From contig NZ_LCYG01000062.1 in the NCBI RefSeq assembly GCF_001017175.1, forward strand, positions 1 through 64,000: DNA of 64,000 nt. The letters run 5' to 3'. Of the stretch, positions 1 through 9,214 are shown one piece after another. The notes below the pieces were generated by a model. That model made no database searches. It was given only the letters and a program-made list of their open reading frames with translations, and was not told where the DNA came from. Source of the DNA: Microvirga vignae (lineage in GTDB: Bacteria; Pseudomonadota; Alphaproteobacteria; Rhizobiales; Beijerinckiaceae). Every line of letters begins with the position of its first letter. The first letter of the stretch is position 1. Both the position numbers and the translations under genes were made by a program.

Positions 1-11
1 CTTTCTTCACT

Positions 12-23
12 TGTCAAAGAGCA
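12..23 (-). promoter_or_regulatory. boxA-like antitermination site of an rRNA operon leader
   Basis: On the minus strand this reads TGCTCTTTGACA, which matches the bacterial rrn boxA consensus. Such a site normally lies a short way upstream of the 16S rRNA gene, which would therefore lie left of the window and read leftwards. Together with the two promoters at 145-173 and 331-359 it marks 1-360 as an rRNA leader rather than protein-coding DNA. No rRNA gene sequence itself is visible. Confidence 0.7.
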
Positions 24-144
24 GCATCACAAGATGCAGTTTCCGAAGACAACAGCGCCTCAGTCCGGTTTTACCCGGCTTGAGCCGCCAGCCTGTCAGG
101 GAAACATCGGAGCCGCCATTCCCTGGCAGCGTCGCGATGAACCT

Positions 145-173
145 GATTTAGGATCATTCGTCTTCTTTGTCAA
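145..173 (-). promoter_or_regulatory. Proximal rRNA operon promoter
   Basis: The minus strand has a perfect -35 TTGACA (168-173), a 17-nt spacer and a -10 TAAATC (145-150). It lies about 120 nt before the boxA. Perfect -35 hexamers in tandem are expected for stable-RNA operons. Confidence 0.6.
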
Positions 174-330
174 CCCCGTTTTCGAGAAACCCGAGAACCG
201 AGCCAAACCTCACCCGAAGATGAGGCCTCCGGGGAACCTGCTTTTGCCCTGACTTGCGTCAGACCAAACAGCCTGCATTCCGAAGGGGTCTTGACGCCGT
301 CCGCAATCAGCGGCCGCGTCGATGGGCGGG

Positions 331-359
331 TTATAAGCCCGTGCTCTTTCGGCTGTCAA
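331..359 (-). promoter_or_regulatory. Distal rRNA operon promoter
   Basis: The minus strand has TTGACA (354-359), a 17-nt spacer and TTATAA (331-336), close to the sigma-70 consensus. With the promoter at 145-173 it forms a tandem pair reading out of the left edge of the window. Confidence 0.65.
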
Positions 360-360
360 C

Positions 361-620
361 ACGCTTATGAAAGTTTTTTGACGGCCTCCGGAAAACGCTC
401 AAGCTCGGCCTTTACCAGGACTACTGCACATGATTTCGTAGGCCTTGCCTCACTGCGGACACAGTGAGGATCGAAGCAGCGCTCCCGACGGTGCCTCATT
501 TCAGAGAGACAGTCCCGCGCAGGCTTCTCCTGTTAAGCCTGTGCCGGCGACCTCTGTTGTGCTAGAGCGCCTTCGGCACCTATGCAGTAAGATAACCAGT
601 CGACCGCGATAAAGATTGTC
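361..620. other. Intergenic region between rRNA leader and M23 peptidase gene
   Basis: No ORF, repeat or convincing promoter is visible here. It must hold the promoter of the peptidase gene starting at 621, but no strong -35/-10 pair stands out. Confidence 0.4.
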
Positions 621-2660
621 ATGAGCCATGTTCCTCCAGATGACAGCCTGCCGAGGGCTTCCCGACGGGAAGTCTTGCGCCTGTCGTCCGGGATTGAACT
701 CGGCCATGAGCCCGCTTTGAGCTCCAACGGTGCGACGGCTCCAGAACTGGACAAGTGGGACATCAACCTGCGCTGGCTCGGCGCCAGTATCCTGACGGGT
801 ATCACCGGCGCAGTTCTGATTGGCGCTTCGATCCATGTTGCGATCGAGGCCGCGACCACATCCGCTCAGCCTCCCGAGCGTGCGGCCCTGAATGCTCGGC
901 CTCAGTCCGATACGGGAGAAGAGCGCGCCTCAAATGTTGCCCGCAAGGGCGACAAGCTGAACATGACGGAGCTGACGGCGTCCGCGAAGCAGAGCTTCAA
1001 GGCTCCCATGACGATCCGCAATGGTGATCGCGAGGCCATCAAGGTTCGGCAGTTCGTCCGGGTTGCCACCAATCTCTCCCTGACGGCCGGCACCTACGCC
1101 TCCGACATTCCTCCTTTCAATCCTCTTCGCCTCTTTGCTGAGGATGTGCAGGAAAAGATTGACCAGGTGCCTGAAATCTCGGACGCGGATGTCTCCGTGG
1201 TCCGGCGGGACCTGGCTGCCATAGCCATTGAGGCCAGCGCGCCGTCTCTGACCGACAACGATGTCATGGCCATTCTGGAAGAGGAGCGCCGCGTTGCGGG
1301 CGAAACGGGGCGCCGCACCTCCGTTCCGATCCCGGCTCAGCAGATGCTGTCGCGTACCTTGCGCCAGCCCGATGGGCTCGGCGATGCTTTGGGCTATGCC
1401 CGCGTCGTCGATACCGCCTTCAGCACGATCGAAGTCCGGGTCATGCCGGAGAACGTCACCGAGTTGCCCAAGATCGAACAGAAGGCCATCGCGCCCCTGA
1501 TCGAGGAGCGCGATGTGGTTCTCCGGAAGGGCGAGACGCTGGAGACGGTCCTGCGCAGCTACGGAGCGACCCCGCAGCAGATCGCGGCGATCACCACGGC
1601 TCTGTCGGCACGGATGCAGGTTGCGGCGATGGCGGAAGGACAGCGCCTTCGCATTCTCATCGCGCCCGGTCCGCGCCTGGGCGACCCGAGGCAGATCGTG
1701 CGCGTCATCGCCTTTGGCGAAAAAGGGATCGAAGGAATTGCCGCCACGAATGACCGCGGCATCTTCGTATCCGTGACGCCTCCGGTGGATCCCTCCGACA
1801 GCAAGAGCAACGAGGCCCCCGAGGAGGACGATGTAGGCGAGGAAGAGGAACGCGGCGGCATCCGCCTCTACGAGAGCCTCTACGAGACCGCCCTCAAGAA
1901 CGACCTTCCGCGCCAAACCGTGGACGAGCTCGTGCGCATCTTCGGTTACGACATCGATTTCCAGCGCCGCGTCTCACAGGGGGACACCTTCGAGGTCTTC
2001 TTCGGTACGGATGACGATGGCGGGTCGCCGGAAGTTCTCTATGCCTCGCTGACAGTGGGCGGGGAACCGCGCAGCGTCTATCGCTACCAAGGCGATGACG
2101 GCACCATCGATTACTTCGACACGACCGGACGCTCCCTCAAGAAGTTCCTGATCCGCAAACCCATCTCCGATGGCATCCTGCGTTCGGGCTTCGGCTCGCG
2201 CTTCCATCCGATCCTCGGCTATTCGCGCCCGCATACGGGTGTCGACTGGGCCAACAGGATCGGCACGCCCATTCTCGCCGCCGGCAATGGCACGGTCATC
2301 AAGGCCGAGTGGGATTCAGGCTATGGCCGCCGCGTGGAGCTGCAGCACACCAACGGCTACGTGACCGCCTATTCCCACATGTCGGGCTTTGCCAAGGAAA
2401 TCGCACCCGGCAGAAAGGTGCGGCAGGGTCAGGTCATCGGGTACCTGGGTAACTCAGGCCTCTCCACGGGACCGCACCTCCATTACGAAGTCATTATCAA
2501 CGGCAGCTTCGTCGATCCGCTGAAGATCCGCCTGCCTCAAGGGCGTGAGCTCGATGGCCGCAGCCTTGCCGATTTCAAGCGCCAACGCGAGCAGGTGGAC
2601 GAGCTCATGGCCCATGCGGGCGCATCGGCGAGCCTCTCCCAGCGCGCAGACCTACGCTGA
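621..2660 (+). CDS. Membrane-anchored M23 family metallopeptidase
   Basis: Predicted peptidoglycan endopeptidase of the LytM/M23 family, 679 residues. A single membrane helix near residues 52-75 would leave a short cytoplasmic N-terminus and a long periplasmic region. The middle is a variable region with an acidic stretch near residue 400. The C-terminal M23 domain (about 520-640) has the zinc and catalytic signature: HxxxD with H538 and D542, and HLH with H619 and H621. All expected metal ligands are therefore present, so an active enzyme is likely, unlike the EnvC homologue at 45592-46947. The AEC transporter gene follows after 5 bp. The physiological partner is unknown. Confidence 0.88.
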   Translation: MSHVPPDDSLPRASRREVLRLSSGIELGHEPALSSNGATAPELDKWDINLRWLGASILTGITGAVLIGASIHVAIEAATTSAQPPERAALNARPQSDTGEERASNVARKGDKLNMTELTASAKQSFKAPMTIRNGDREAIKVRQFVRVATNLSLTAGTYASDIPPFNPLRLFAEDVQEKIDQVPEISDADVSVVRRDLAAIAIEASAPSLTDNDVMAILEEERRVAGETGRRTSVPIPAQQMLSRTLRQPDGLGDALGYARVVDTAFSTIEVRVMPENVTELPKIEQKAIAPLIEERDVVLRKGETLETVLRSYGATPQQIAAITTALSARMQVAAMAEGQRLRILIAPGPRLGDPRQIVRVIAFGEKGIEGIAATNDRGIFVSVTPPVDPSDSKSNEAPEEDDVGEEEERGGIRLYESLYETALKNDLPRQTVDELVRIFGYDIDFQRRVSQGDTFEVFFGTDDDGGSPEVLYASLTVGGEPRSVYRYQGDDGTIDYFDTTGRSLKKFLIRKPISDGILRSGFGSRFHPILGYSRPHTGVDWANRIGTPILAAGNGTVIKAEWDSGYGRRVELQHTNGYVTAYSHMSGFAKEIAPGRKVRQGQVIGYLGNSGLSTGPHLHYEVIINGSFVDPLKIRLPQGRELDGRSLADFKRQREQVDELMAHAGASASLSQRADLR

Positions 2661-2665
2661 ACCTC

Positions 2666-3583
2666 ATGCTTGACTCAGTTATGATCGTCTTCCCGGTCTT
2701 CGGCTTGATCGGGATCGGCTATATCGCGCGCCAGACGGGCTTCGTGTCCGAGCGCATGGGCGAGGGTCTCTCCGAATTCGTCTTCACCCTCTCCGTGCCA
2801 TGCCTGATCTTCCGCACTCTCGTGAAGGCCGAGATTCCCGCGGTGCAGCCCTGGGGGTATTGGATCTCCTACTTCGCAGGCGTGGCCGTGGTGTGGGTCC
2901 TGGCGACCTTCATCGGCAAACGCCTCTTCGGTATCAAAGGCGTGTCCGGCGTGGTGGCCGGTTTCTCGGCGGGCCAGGCCAATACCATCTTTGTCGGCGT
3001 GCCTATGATCCTCAAGGCTTATGGGGACGAGGGCGCGGTTCCGTTATTCATGCTGATCGCGGTGCATCTGCCCGTGACCATGACCCTGGCGACGGTGCTG
3101 GCGGAAGGGAGGCAGGCCTCCCCTCTCATCATCCTGCGCCGTCTTGCAACGCATCCCATCGTCATCGGCATTCTGGCTGGTTCGGCCTTCCGCCCCATTG
3201 CTCCCGTCGTCCCTGCACCGATCTGGCAGATCATGGACCTGCTTGCGAGCGCGGCCGTTCCTTGCGCGCTGATCTCCATGGGCATCGCGCTTCGCCGTTA
3301 CGGATTGAAGATGGGATGGAAGCTGCCGACCGCTATTTCCGTTCTCAAGCTCGTGGTACACCCGCTCGTGGTGTTGATGCTGGCCACGCAGGTCTTCGAG
3401 ATGCCGCCTGTCTGGGCAGGTGTGGCCGTGCTCTTCGCCTCATGTCCTTCAGGCATCAATGCTTATCTGTTCGCCGAACGCTATGGCGAAGGCGTGGCTC
3501 TGGCATCCAGTGCCGTCACGCTCTCCACCGTGCTGGCGCTGGGCACCACGCTCCTATGGCTCTACGTGCTCGGTGTGGGCTGA
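2666..3583 (+). CDS. AEC family transporter (auxin efflux carrier-like)
   Basis: A 305-residue polytopic inner-membrane protein made almost entirely of hydrophobic segments, with about ten predicted helices. The pattern GLIGIGYIARQTGF near the N-terminus and the internal FSAGQANTIFVGVP segment are typical of AEC permeases, which move small organic acids or similar anions. It starts 5 bp after the M23 peptidase stop, so co-transcription is likely. Its last 22 bp overlap the convergent gluQ gene. The substrate cannot be read from the sequence. Confidence 0.82.
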   Translation: MLDSVMIVFPVFGLIGIGYIARQTGFVSERMGEGLSEFVFTLSVPCLIFRTLVKAEIPAVQPWGYWISYFAGVAVVWVLATFIGKRLFGIKGVSGVVAGFSAGQANTIFVGVPMILKAYGDEGAVPLFMLIAVHLPVTMTLATVLAEGRQASPLIILRRLATHPIVIGILAGSAFRPIAPVVPAPIWQIMDLLASAAVPCALISMGIALRRYGLKMGWKLPTAISVLKLVVHPLVVLMLATQVFEMPPVWAGVAVLFASCPSGINAYLFAERYGEGVALASSAVTLSTVLALGTTLLWLYVLGVG

Positions 3584-4458
3584 GGCGCAAAGCCGAGCTT
3601 TTGCCTGATCTCGGCAGCCGACACACCTCGCGCCCGCAATTCGAACAAGGCTTCCGACCTTCTACTCTTTGCGAGCTTGTCCCCGCCCGGATCGAGGATC
3701 AGCCCGTGATGGTGGTAGAGCGGCGTACTCAAGCCGAGCAGTTTCTGCAGGAGCACGTGCAGATCGGTTGCGGCCTCGAGGTCCTGCCCGCGCACCACAT
3801 GAGTGACGCCCTGCAGCGCATCGTCCACGACAACGGAGAGATGATAGCTCGTCGGCACCTCCTTGCGCACGATCACGGCATCGCCCCAGCGCCAGGGATC
3901 GACTTCGACAATCTCTTCGTCGCCATCGAGAGAAAAACGCGTGAAGGGGTAAGGACCGGGAAAAAGTTTACGTACGGCCTCGCTGTCAATACGCAACGTA
4001 TGCGGCTCGCCAGCGCTGATCCTTCCCGCGACGTCCTCAGGAGAAAGCCCCTTGCAGGTGCCCGGATAAAGGGGAGCGCCGTCAGGATCACGCGGCCAAG
4101 CCTTGCCCCTCTGCGCCTCGACTGCCTCAACCTTATCCGCAATGTGCTTGCGGGAACAGAAGCACGGATAGACGAGCCCCCTCCCCTTCAACGTCTGGAA
4201 GGCGGTCCGGTAATCCGTAAAATGCTCCGCCTGGCGGCGGACCGGCTTTTCCCACTCCAGACCGAGCCAGACGAGATCCTCGTAAATCGCCCTCTCGTAT
4301 TCCGGACGGCAGCGTGCGATATCGATATCCTCAATGCGCAGCAGGAAGCGGCCATCGAACCGGCGGGCGAGCGCATCGTTGAGCAGGGCCGAATAGGCAT
4401 GGCCGAGATGAAGCCGTCCGTTGGGGCTAGGGGCAAATCGGAATACGGGCTTCGTCAC
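3562..4458 (-). CDS. gluQ: Glutamyl-Q tRNA(Asp) synthetase
   Basis: A 298-residue truncated glutamyl-tRNA synthetase paralogue. This family activates glutamate and loads it onto queuosine-34 of tRNA-Asp rather than onto the tRNA 3' end. Visible features are FRFAPSPNGRLHLGHAYS (HIGH-like HLGH at 17-20), a CFCSRK cysteine pair followed by a downstream cysteine in YPGTCKG (the family zinc site), and KLAKS (261-265) in place of KMSKS. It lacks the anticodon-binding domain of full GltX, as expected. It is convergent with the AEC gene and divergent from the glycosylase gene. Confidence 0.92.
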   Translation of the reverse strand: MTKPVFRFAPSPNGRLHLGHAYSALLNDALARRFDGRFLLRIEDIDIARCRPEYERAIYEDLVWLGLEWEKPVRRQAEHFTDYRTAFQTLKGRGLVYPCFCSRKHIADKVEAVEAQRGKAWPRDPDGAPLYPGTCKGLSPEDVAGRISAGEPHTLRIDSEAVRKLFPGPYPFTRFSLDGDEEIVEVDPWRWGDAVIVRKEVPTSYHLSVVVDDALQGVTHVVRGQDLEAATDLHVLLQKLLGLSTPLYHHHGLILDPGGDKLAKSRRSEALFELRARGVSAAEIRQKLGFAPQPTPST

Positions 4459-4487
4459 GGACGGCCTTCAAGAAGCAAGGAACAGAA

Positions 4488-5138
4488 TTGGTGGCCACCC
4501 TCCTCGAAACGGAAGCGGTTCTCAAGAGGGGACTGAAGGCGCTCGCCGAGGCCGACCCCGTCATGGCAGGACTTGTCGCCGATGGCGTCACCCCGAAGCT
4601 GCGCAAGCGCCCGCCGGGTTTCGAGGGCCTGGCCTGGATCATCGTCGGACAGCAGGTCTCGACGGCGAGCGCCGCGGCGATCTGGGGCCGGCTGAGAATG
4701 ATCCTCGATCCACCGAGCCCGGAAAGTTTCTTGAGCCTTTCGGACGAAGAGCTGCGTACGGCAGGCCTCTCGGCCATGAAGGTCAGAACGATCCGTGCAA
4801 CCGCCACCGCAATCGTGGAGGGATCACTGCCACTTGATCGGCTGCATGAGCTTCCTGCTGATGAGGCTCATAACATCCTCACTCAGGTGAAAGGCATCGG
4901 CCCCTGGACGGCGGACATCTACCTGCTCTTCTGCCTCGGCCATCCCGACGCCTTTCCGGGTGGGGATCTCGCCGTTCAGGAGGCTGCCCGGATCGCGTAT
5001 GGATTGGACGTGCGGCCTGATGCGAGGGCGTTGGCAGATCTTGCGGAGCGCTGGCGGCCTTGGCGGGGTGTGGCCGCCAAGGTGCTTTGGGCCTATTACC
5101 GCGTGGCCAAGGCGCGAGAGGGCAGCCCCGTCACGTAA
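4488..5138 (+). CDS. DNA-3-methyladenine glycosylase II (AlkA-like, HhH-GPD)
   Basis: Base-excision repair glycosylase removing alkylated purines. It is 216 residues, short because it lacks the N-terminal AlkA domain. The helix-hairpin-helix VKGIGPWTADIY lies at 135-146, followed by the GPD segment with the likely catalytic aspartate D160 in PGGDLAVQ. The listed start is a TTG; the GTG one codon later is an equally good candidate, since AAGGA lies 8-12 bases upstream. The gene is divergent from gluQ and is followed by a pair of palindromic repeats. Confidence 0.85.
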   Translation: MVATLLETEAVLKRGLKALAEADPVMAGLVADGVTPKLRKRPPGFEGLAWIIVGQQVSTASAAAIWGRLRMILDPPSPESFLSLSDEELRTAGLSAMKVRTIRATATAIVEGSLPLDRLHELPADEAHNILTQVKGIGPWTADIYLLFCLGHPDAFPGGDLAVQEAARIAYGLDVRPDARALADLAERWRPWRGVAAKVLWAYYRVAKAREGSPVT

Positions 5139-5145
5139 TGCGCTA

Positions 5146-5280
5146 GCGCATCGTGCGGACCCGAAGGGCCGCGTCAGCGAAAAGCGGACCCGGTTTTCCG
5201 CCCCAAACGATGCGCCAGTTAAGAAGGGAGCATCGGACGAGCCCCAAAAGTGCAAGTCCACTTTTGGGATTGATGCTCTA
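5146..5280. repeat. Two intergenic palindromic repeat units
   Basis: Unit one (5146-5215) begins GCGCATCGT and ends with the complement ACGATGCGC, enclosing the core AAAGCGGACCCGGTTTTCCG. Unit two (about 5227-5280) has AGCATC/GATGCT ends and an inner stem CCCAAAAGTG/CACTTTTGGG. This is the style of small palindromic intergenic repeats common in Hyphomicrobiales; related copies occur at 11718-11759 and 12638-12670. Confidence 0.7.
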
Positions 5281-6051
5281 GCCCTGCTGGGCCGCGGCCA
5301 GCGAGGCCTGGGCGCCGGCCCGCAGCATGCTGCTGTCGCTGCCGATGGAGACCATGTTGAAGCCTTTACGGGCGAGTTCCCCGGCGCGTGCGCCCGAAGA
5401 TGCATAGATGCCGGCGATTTTGTCGGCCGCCTTCACCCGGGCGAGCACGTGGTCCAGGGCCTTGTCGACCTCGGCACTGGCCGGGTCCACGCCCTTGCCG
5501 CCCGACAGCGCGATAGAGAGGTCCGCCGGGCCGACGAAGACGCCGTCAATACCGGGGACCTCCAAGATGTCGTCGAGAATGGCGAGCGCCTCCCGAGTCT
5601 CCACCATGGCGAAGGAGACGGTGAGATCATTGGCCTGGCGCAGGTACTCCGCCGGCTCCAGCCCTGAGAGGGAGATCGCCCCATAGGCGCCCCAGCTCCG
5701 CGCGCCCACGGGCGGGAACTTCATGAAGGAGGCGAAGCGCCGAGCATCCTCTATGGTGTTGATCATAGGCGCGATCACCCCCGAGACCCCGGCGTCCAGG
5801 AAGCGCGAGGCAGAGGCGAACTCGCCCACCGGAACCCGTACGAGTGCCGGCTTTCCGACCGCTGCGATCAGCGGCACGGCCCGGAGAGCGGCGGCAAAGT
5901 CGATGGTGCCGTGCTGCATGTCCATCACCACCGCATCGAACTCCTCCCGCGCGAGAAGCCCCGGAATGGAGGGCTCCGGAATGCCGCACCAGGCGGTGAG
6001 CAGGGGCGTGCCCCCTTTGAGGAGGTCGGGAAAGGATGGATTTGTCAGCAT
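5278..6051 (-). CDS. HpcH/HpaI aldolase family protein
   Basis: A 257-residue class II pyruvate aldolase-like protein, a family that cleaves 2-keto-hydroxy acids such as 4-hydroxy-2-oxoheptanedioate using a divalent metal. Family motifs are visible: VVMDMQHG (substrate and metal region), ALVRVPVG, DAGVSGVIAPMINT, and VFVGPADLS near the C-terminus. The start is set at the ATG at 6051; the open frame runs 32 codons further upstream but with arginine-rich, unconserved-looking sequence. The in vivo substrate is not determinable. Confidence 0.85.
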   Translation of the reverse strand: MLTNPSFPDLLKGGTPLLTAWCGIPEPSIPGLLAREEFDAVVMDMQHGTIDFAAALRAVPLIAAVGKPALVRVPVGEFASASRFLDAGVSGVIAPMINTIEDARRFASFMKFPPVGARSWGAYGAISLSGLEPAEYLRQANDLTVSFAMVETREALAILDDILEVPGIDGVFVGPADLSIALSGGKGVDPASAEVDKALDHVLARVKAADKIAGIYASSGARAGELARKGFNMVSIGSDSSMLRAGAQASLAAAQQG

Positions 6052-6115
6052 GATGCTCTTTTCTTGCAATGGCGTTTCTGTTCGGCCGAAGCGTAGCTTG
6101 AACGGCAGGCGGGGC

Positions 6116-6439
6116 TTATGACCCCGCCTTGATCTCCGCAATGGCACGGTCCGTCAGCTGCTGCACCTTAGCTCTAAGCTCGGCTTCGTCTATGGCTTTG
6201 CCGGCACTTTCGAGATCCTGCCGGATCTTCCGCAGCACGTCGGCATCCCCCGGCTCCTGGAAATCGGCCTGGACGACGGTTCTGGCATAGGCCTCAGCCT
6301 CAGGTCCGGTCTTGCCCAGCCGTTCGGCGACCCAGAGGCCCAAGAGCTTGTTGCGGCGGGCCGCGGCCTTGAAGCGAAGCTCCTCGTTATGGATGAACTG
6401 CTTCTCGAAAGCGTTTTCGCGCTCGTTGAAAAGGGTCAT
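6116..6439 (-). CDS. ATPase inhibitor subunit zeta (DUF1476)
   Basis: A 107-residue helical protein of the DUF1476 family, whose Paracoccus member is the zeta subunit that blocks ATP hydrolysis by the F1-ATPase. The N-terminal inhibitory segment is recognisable (FNERENAFEKQF, then RRNKLLGLWVAE). The start at 6439 is fixed by GGGAGGA seven bases upstream; the longer frame is not used. Its target would be the F1 sector on the cytoplasmic face. Confidence 0.88.
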   Translation of the reverse strand: MTLFNERENAFEKQFIHNEELRFKAAARRNKLLGLWVAERLGKTGPEAEAYARTVVQADFQEPGDADVLRKIRQDLESAGKAIDEAELRAKVQQLTDRAIAEIKAGS

Positions 6440-6499
6440 GAAGGATCCTCCCGTGGCTGCCCCCTTCATGCGATATATGGGCGCACTCGCGCCGCCGCC

Positions 6500-6541
6500 A
6501 TGTCATCCACATCTAAAGGCATGCCATCCATATCTAAAGGA
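6500..6541. repeat. 21-bp tandem repeat upstream of purC
   Basis: Two adjacent 21-bp units, ATGTCATCCACATCTAAAGG(c) and ATGCCATCCATATCTAAAGG(a), differ at three positions. They lie about 160 bp upstream of purC. The spacing of two helical turns would suit a regulator site, but chance duplication is possible. Confidence 0.5.
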
Positions 6542-6699
6542 AGGTGTTCAAAAAGGGCTCCAGGCCCTGATCCCTCCTCTGCGCGTTGTGCTCGTCCCCT
6601 TGATCGGATAGGTTGCCCTCAAGCGGAGCGCTGGTCTAAAGCCGCGCCTACGCCAGCCGCGGATCTGCACCATGTCTAGCCAGGAGAGCCCACGGCACA

Positions 6700-7494
6700 A
6701 TGGATTTTCTCAAACCACGGTACACGCCTATGAATCGTCGCCGTCGCGTCTATGAGGGCAAGGCGAAGGTCCTCTATGAGGGCCCCGAACCCGGAACGCT
6801 CATCCAGCACTTCAAGGATGATGCGACCGCCTTCAACGCCAAGAAACATGAAGTGATCGACGGCAAGGGCGTGCTGAACAACCGGATCTCGGAATTCCTC
6901 TTCCAGCATCTGAACGAGATCGGCGTCCCCACCCACTTCATCCGCCGCCTGAACATGCGCGAGCAGCTGATTCGCGAGGTGGAGATCATTCCTCTTGAGG
7001 TCGTCGTGCGGAACGTGGCGGCAGGCTCGCTCGCCAAGAGGCTCGGTCTCGAGGAGGGTACGCAGCTCCCCCGCTCGATCATCGAATTCTATTACAAGAA
7101 CGATGAGCTGGGCGATCCGATGGTCTCGGAAGAGCACATCACCGCCTTCGGCTGGGCCTCGCCCCAGGAAATCGACGACATCATGGCGCTCGCCATCCGC
7201 GTCAACGACTTCCTGTCCGGCCTCTTCCTCGGCGTCGGCATCCGCCTTGTCGACTTCAAGCTGGAGACGGGCCGCCTCTGGGAGGGCGAGCTGATGCGCA
7301 TCGTCGTTGCCGACGAGATCTCCCCCGATTCCTGCCGTCTCTGGGACATCAAGTCCAAGGACAAGCTCGACAAGGACCGCTTCCGCCGCGACATGGGCGG
7401 GCTGGTGGAGGCCTACACGGAGGTCGCTCGCCGCCTCGGCATCCTGGCCGAGAACGAGAGCATCATCACCGGCGGCCCGCGCCTCGTGCAGTGA
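6700..7494 (+). CDS. purC: Phosphoribosylaminoimidazole-succinocarboxamide synthase
   Basis: SAICAR synthetase of purine biosynthesis, joining CAIR and aspartate with ATP. It is 264 residues and matches the family throughout: [15 protein letters not shown] nucleotide loop, [13 protein letters not shown], and [10 protein letters not shown] with [12 protein letters not shown] near the C-terminus. The start at 6700 has AGGAGAG eleven bases upstream; homologues as I remember them often begin at the later MNRRRR (6730), so both are possible. The next gene starts inside its stop codon. Confidence 0.95.
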   Translation: MDFLKPRYTPMNRRRRVYEGKAKVLYEGPEPGTLIQHFKDDATAFNAKKHEVIDGKGVLNNRISEFLFQHLNEIGVPTHFIRRLNMREQLIREVEIIPLEVVVRNVAAGSLAKRLGLEEGTQLPRSIIEFYYKNDELGDPMVSEEHITAFGWASPQEIDDIMALAIRVNDFLSGLFLGVGIRLVDFKLETGRLWEGELMRIVVADEISPDSCRLWDIKSKDKLDKDRFRRDMGGLVEAYTEVARRLGILAENESIITGGPRLVQ

Positions 7495-8063
7495 GCGCCC
7501 TGGCTCTTATAAAGAAGATGATCCAATGCCCGGCTCCGTGCCGGGCATTGTTGTTGGGGTTAGGCCTCGGCATCGGCCTCGTAGGCTGCGACTACATTCC
7601 CCGCACTGTCGCAGGCCTGCCGTCCGACACCTCCTGGGATGCCCTCCCTTTACGCAAGTGGCTCGCCGAGGACCGGGCGGAGCCCATCGCGCTCTCCTTC
7701 TGCGCTCCGCCCCAATGCAGCCCGGGGCTGGCCGTCAGCGTCATCCGCCTGAAGGGAAAGGACGCGCAAGTGACGGAGGCAATCCTCAAGGACCCGGAGC
7801 GCCTCGCGCGCGCCCTCCGTTCCCCTGCCGACCGGGAGAAACCAGTGCAGACGGAGGTTTCCGTGGAGCGCCTGGAGAATGCTCCCTATCCCGGCTTCAC
7901 GATCAGCCTGGCCCCCGTGGACGGCAAAAAGCCCCCCGCCTTCGGCGCTGCCCTGGGCCGCCGCTCCGGCAGGGATCTGGAGGTCGTCCTGGTGATCGGC
8001 CTCTCCTCCAAGGTGGTGCAACAGACTGTCCGTGAAGTCGCTGCCCGTGAATTGGGCTCCTAA
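7491..8063 (+). CDS. Putative lipoprotein between purC and purS
   Basis: A 190-residue unrecognised protein. It has a hydrophobic N-terminal segment ending in a lipobox LVGC with C33, so it is probably a lipoprotein. The GTG start overlaps the purC stop (GTGA), suggesting translational coupling; an alternative ATG at 7518 would still keep the signal peptide. The C-terminal half is hydrophilic and contains no motif I recognise. It sits inside a purine operon but nothing suggests a role in that pathway. Confidence 0.7.
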   Translation: MSALALIKKMIQCPAPCRALLLGLGLGIGLVGCDYIPRTVAGLPSDTSWDALPLRKWLAEDRAEPIALSFCAPPQCSPGLAVSVIRLKGKDAQVTEAILKDPERLARALRSPADREKPVQTEVSVERLENAPYPGFTISLAPVDGKKPPAFGAALGRRSGRDLEVVLVIGLSSKVVQQTVREVAARELGS

Positions 8064-8128
8064 CCCGTTGTTTCTTGCGGCCAATGGCTTTATGGCGTGG
8101 GGCACATCTCAACAGCCTGAGGCCTCCC

Positions 8129-8368
8129 ATGAAAGCTCGCGTCACCGTCACCCTCAAGAACGGCGTTCTCGACCCCCAAGGCAAGGCCATCGAAGGGGCC
8201 TTGAAGTCCCTCGGCGTGGACGGCATCGCCGGTGTGCGCCAGGGCAAGGTCTTCGACATCGAGCTGGAAACCGCCGACAAGGTCCAGGCCGAAACCTCGC
8301 TGAAGGCGGCCTGCGAGAAGCTGCTCGCGAACACCGTCATCGAAAACTACCGCGTCGAACTGATCTGA
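8129..8368 (+). CDS. purS: FGAM synthase subunit PurS
   Basis: A 79-residue small subunit of the three-part formylglycinamidine ribonucleotide synthase PurSQL. It bridges PurQ and PurL and helps ammonia channelling. The MKARVTVTLKNGVLDPQG start is characteristic. The longer frame from 8075 is ignored because the conserved N-terminus begins at 8129. purQ follows after a 124-bp palindromic gap. Confidence 0.93.
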   Translation: MKARVTVTLKNGVLDPQGKAIEGALKSLGVDGIAGVRQGKVFDIELETADKVQAETSLKAACEKLLANTVIENYRVELI

Positions 8369-8369
8369 C

Positions 8370-8476
8370 CGTCATGCCCGGACTTGTTCCGGACCGGAAG
8401 GGCGCGCCAAAGGCGTGACTTCCACGTTTTCCCGCGCCTCAAGGCGTAAATGGCCGGGACGAGACCGGCCATGACG
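8370..8476. repeat. Palindromic intergenic repeat (CGTCATG...CATGACG)
   Basis: The gap between purS and purQ begins CGTCATGCCCGGACTTG and ends GGCCATGACG, the complementary ends of a repeat type widespread in Hyphomicrobiales (CGTCATGGCCGGGCTTGTCC). It lies inside an operon, so its transcript would fold into a hairpin between two subunits of one enzyme. Confidence 0.7.
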
Positions 8477-8492
8477 ATAGAAGGATGAAAAG

Positions 8493-9191
8493 ATGAGATC
8501 CGCTGTCATCGTCTTCCCCGGCTCCAATCGCGAAGGCGATGTGGTGCGGGCCCTCAAGCAGGCCGGCTCCGACGTCCAGAAGGTCTGGCATGCCGAACAC
8601 GAGCTGCCCAAGGGCACCGATCTCGTGGTCCTGCCGGGCGGCTTTTCTTATGGCGACTATCTGCGCTGCGGCGCCATCGCGGGCCGCGCAGCGGTCATGG
8701 ATGCAGTTCGCGCCCATGCGGCGCGCGGCGGCTTGGTGCTCGGCATCTGCAACGGCTTCCAGATCCTCTGCGAGTCGGGGCTTCTGCCTGGCATCCTGAT
8801 GCGCAACGCGAACCTCAAATTCATCTGCCATCGCCAGTTCTTGAAGGTCGAGCGCAACGACACCGCCTTCACCAAGGCTTACGTGCAGGATCAGGCCATC
8901 GATGTCTGCGTCGCGCATGGCGAGGGCAATTACACGGCGGACGTGGAGACGCTGAAGCGGCTCGAAGGCGAAGGCCTCGTCGCCTTCCGTTACTGCGATG
9001 CCCACGGCCATGTGACCGCCGATGCCAATCGCAACGGCTCGATGAACTCGATTGCCGGCATCTATTCCGACAACCTCAACGTGCTCGGCATGATGCCTCA
9101 TCCGGAAAACCTGATCGAAGATCTCGTGGGGGGCACCGATGGGCGTGGCCTGTTCGAGAGCCTCGTGTCGTCTTTCCCCCGCGCTGCCTGA
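8493..9191 (+). CDS. purQ: FGAM synthase glutaminase subunit PurQ
   Basis: A 232-residue class I glutamine amidotransferase supplying ammonia to PurL. The nucleophile is C86 in LGICNGFQ and the His-Glu pair is H203 and E205 in HPEN. GAAGGA lies 7-12 bases upstream of the ATG. It is full length and followed 23 bp later by purL. Confidence 0.95.
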   Translation: MRSAVIVFPGSNREGDVVRALKQAGSDVQKVWHAEHELPKGTDLVVLPGGFSYGDYLRCGAIAGRAAVMDAVRAHAARGGLVLGICNGFQILCESGLLPGILMRNANLKFICHRQFLKVERNDTAFTKAYVQDQAIDVCVAHGEGNYTADVETLKRLEGEGLVAFRYCDAHGHVTADANRNGSMNSIAGIYSDNLNVLGMMPHPENLIEDLVGGTDGRGLFESLVSSFPRAA

Positions 9192-9214
9192 TTTCTTCAA
9201 GAGACGAGACACTG

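Noticed and set aside
2800-4536. 578-codon plus-strand frame across the AEC and gluQ genes
   Set aside because: It overlaps two well-supported genes in other frames and is a composition artefact.
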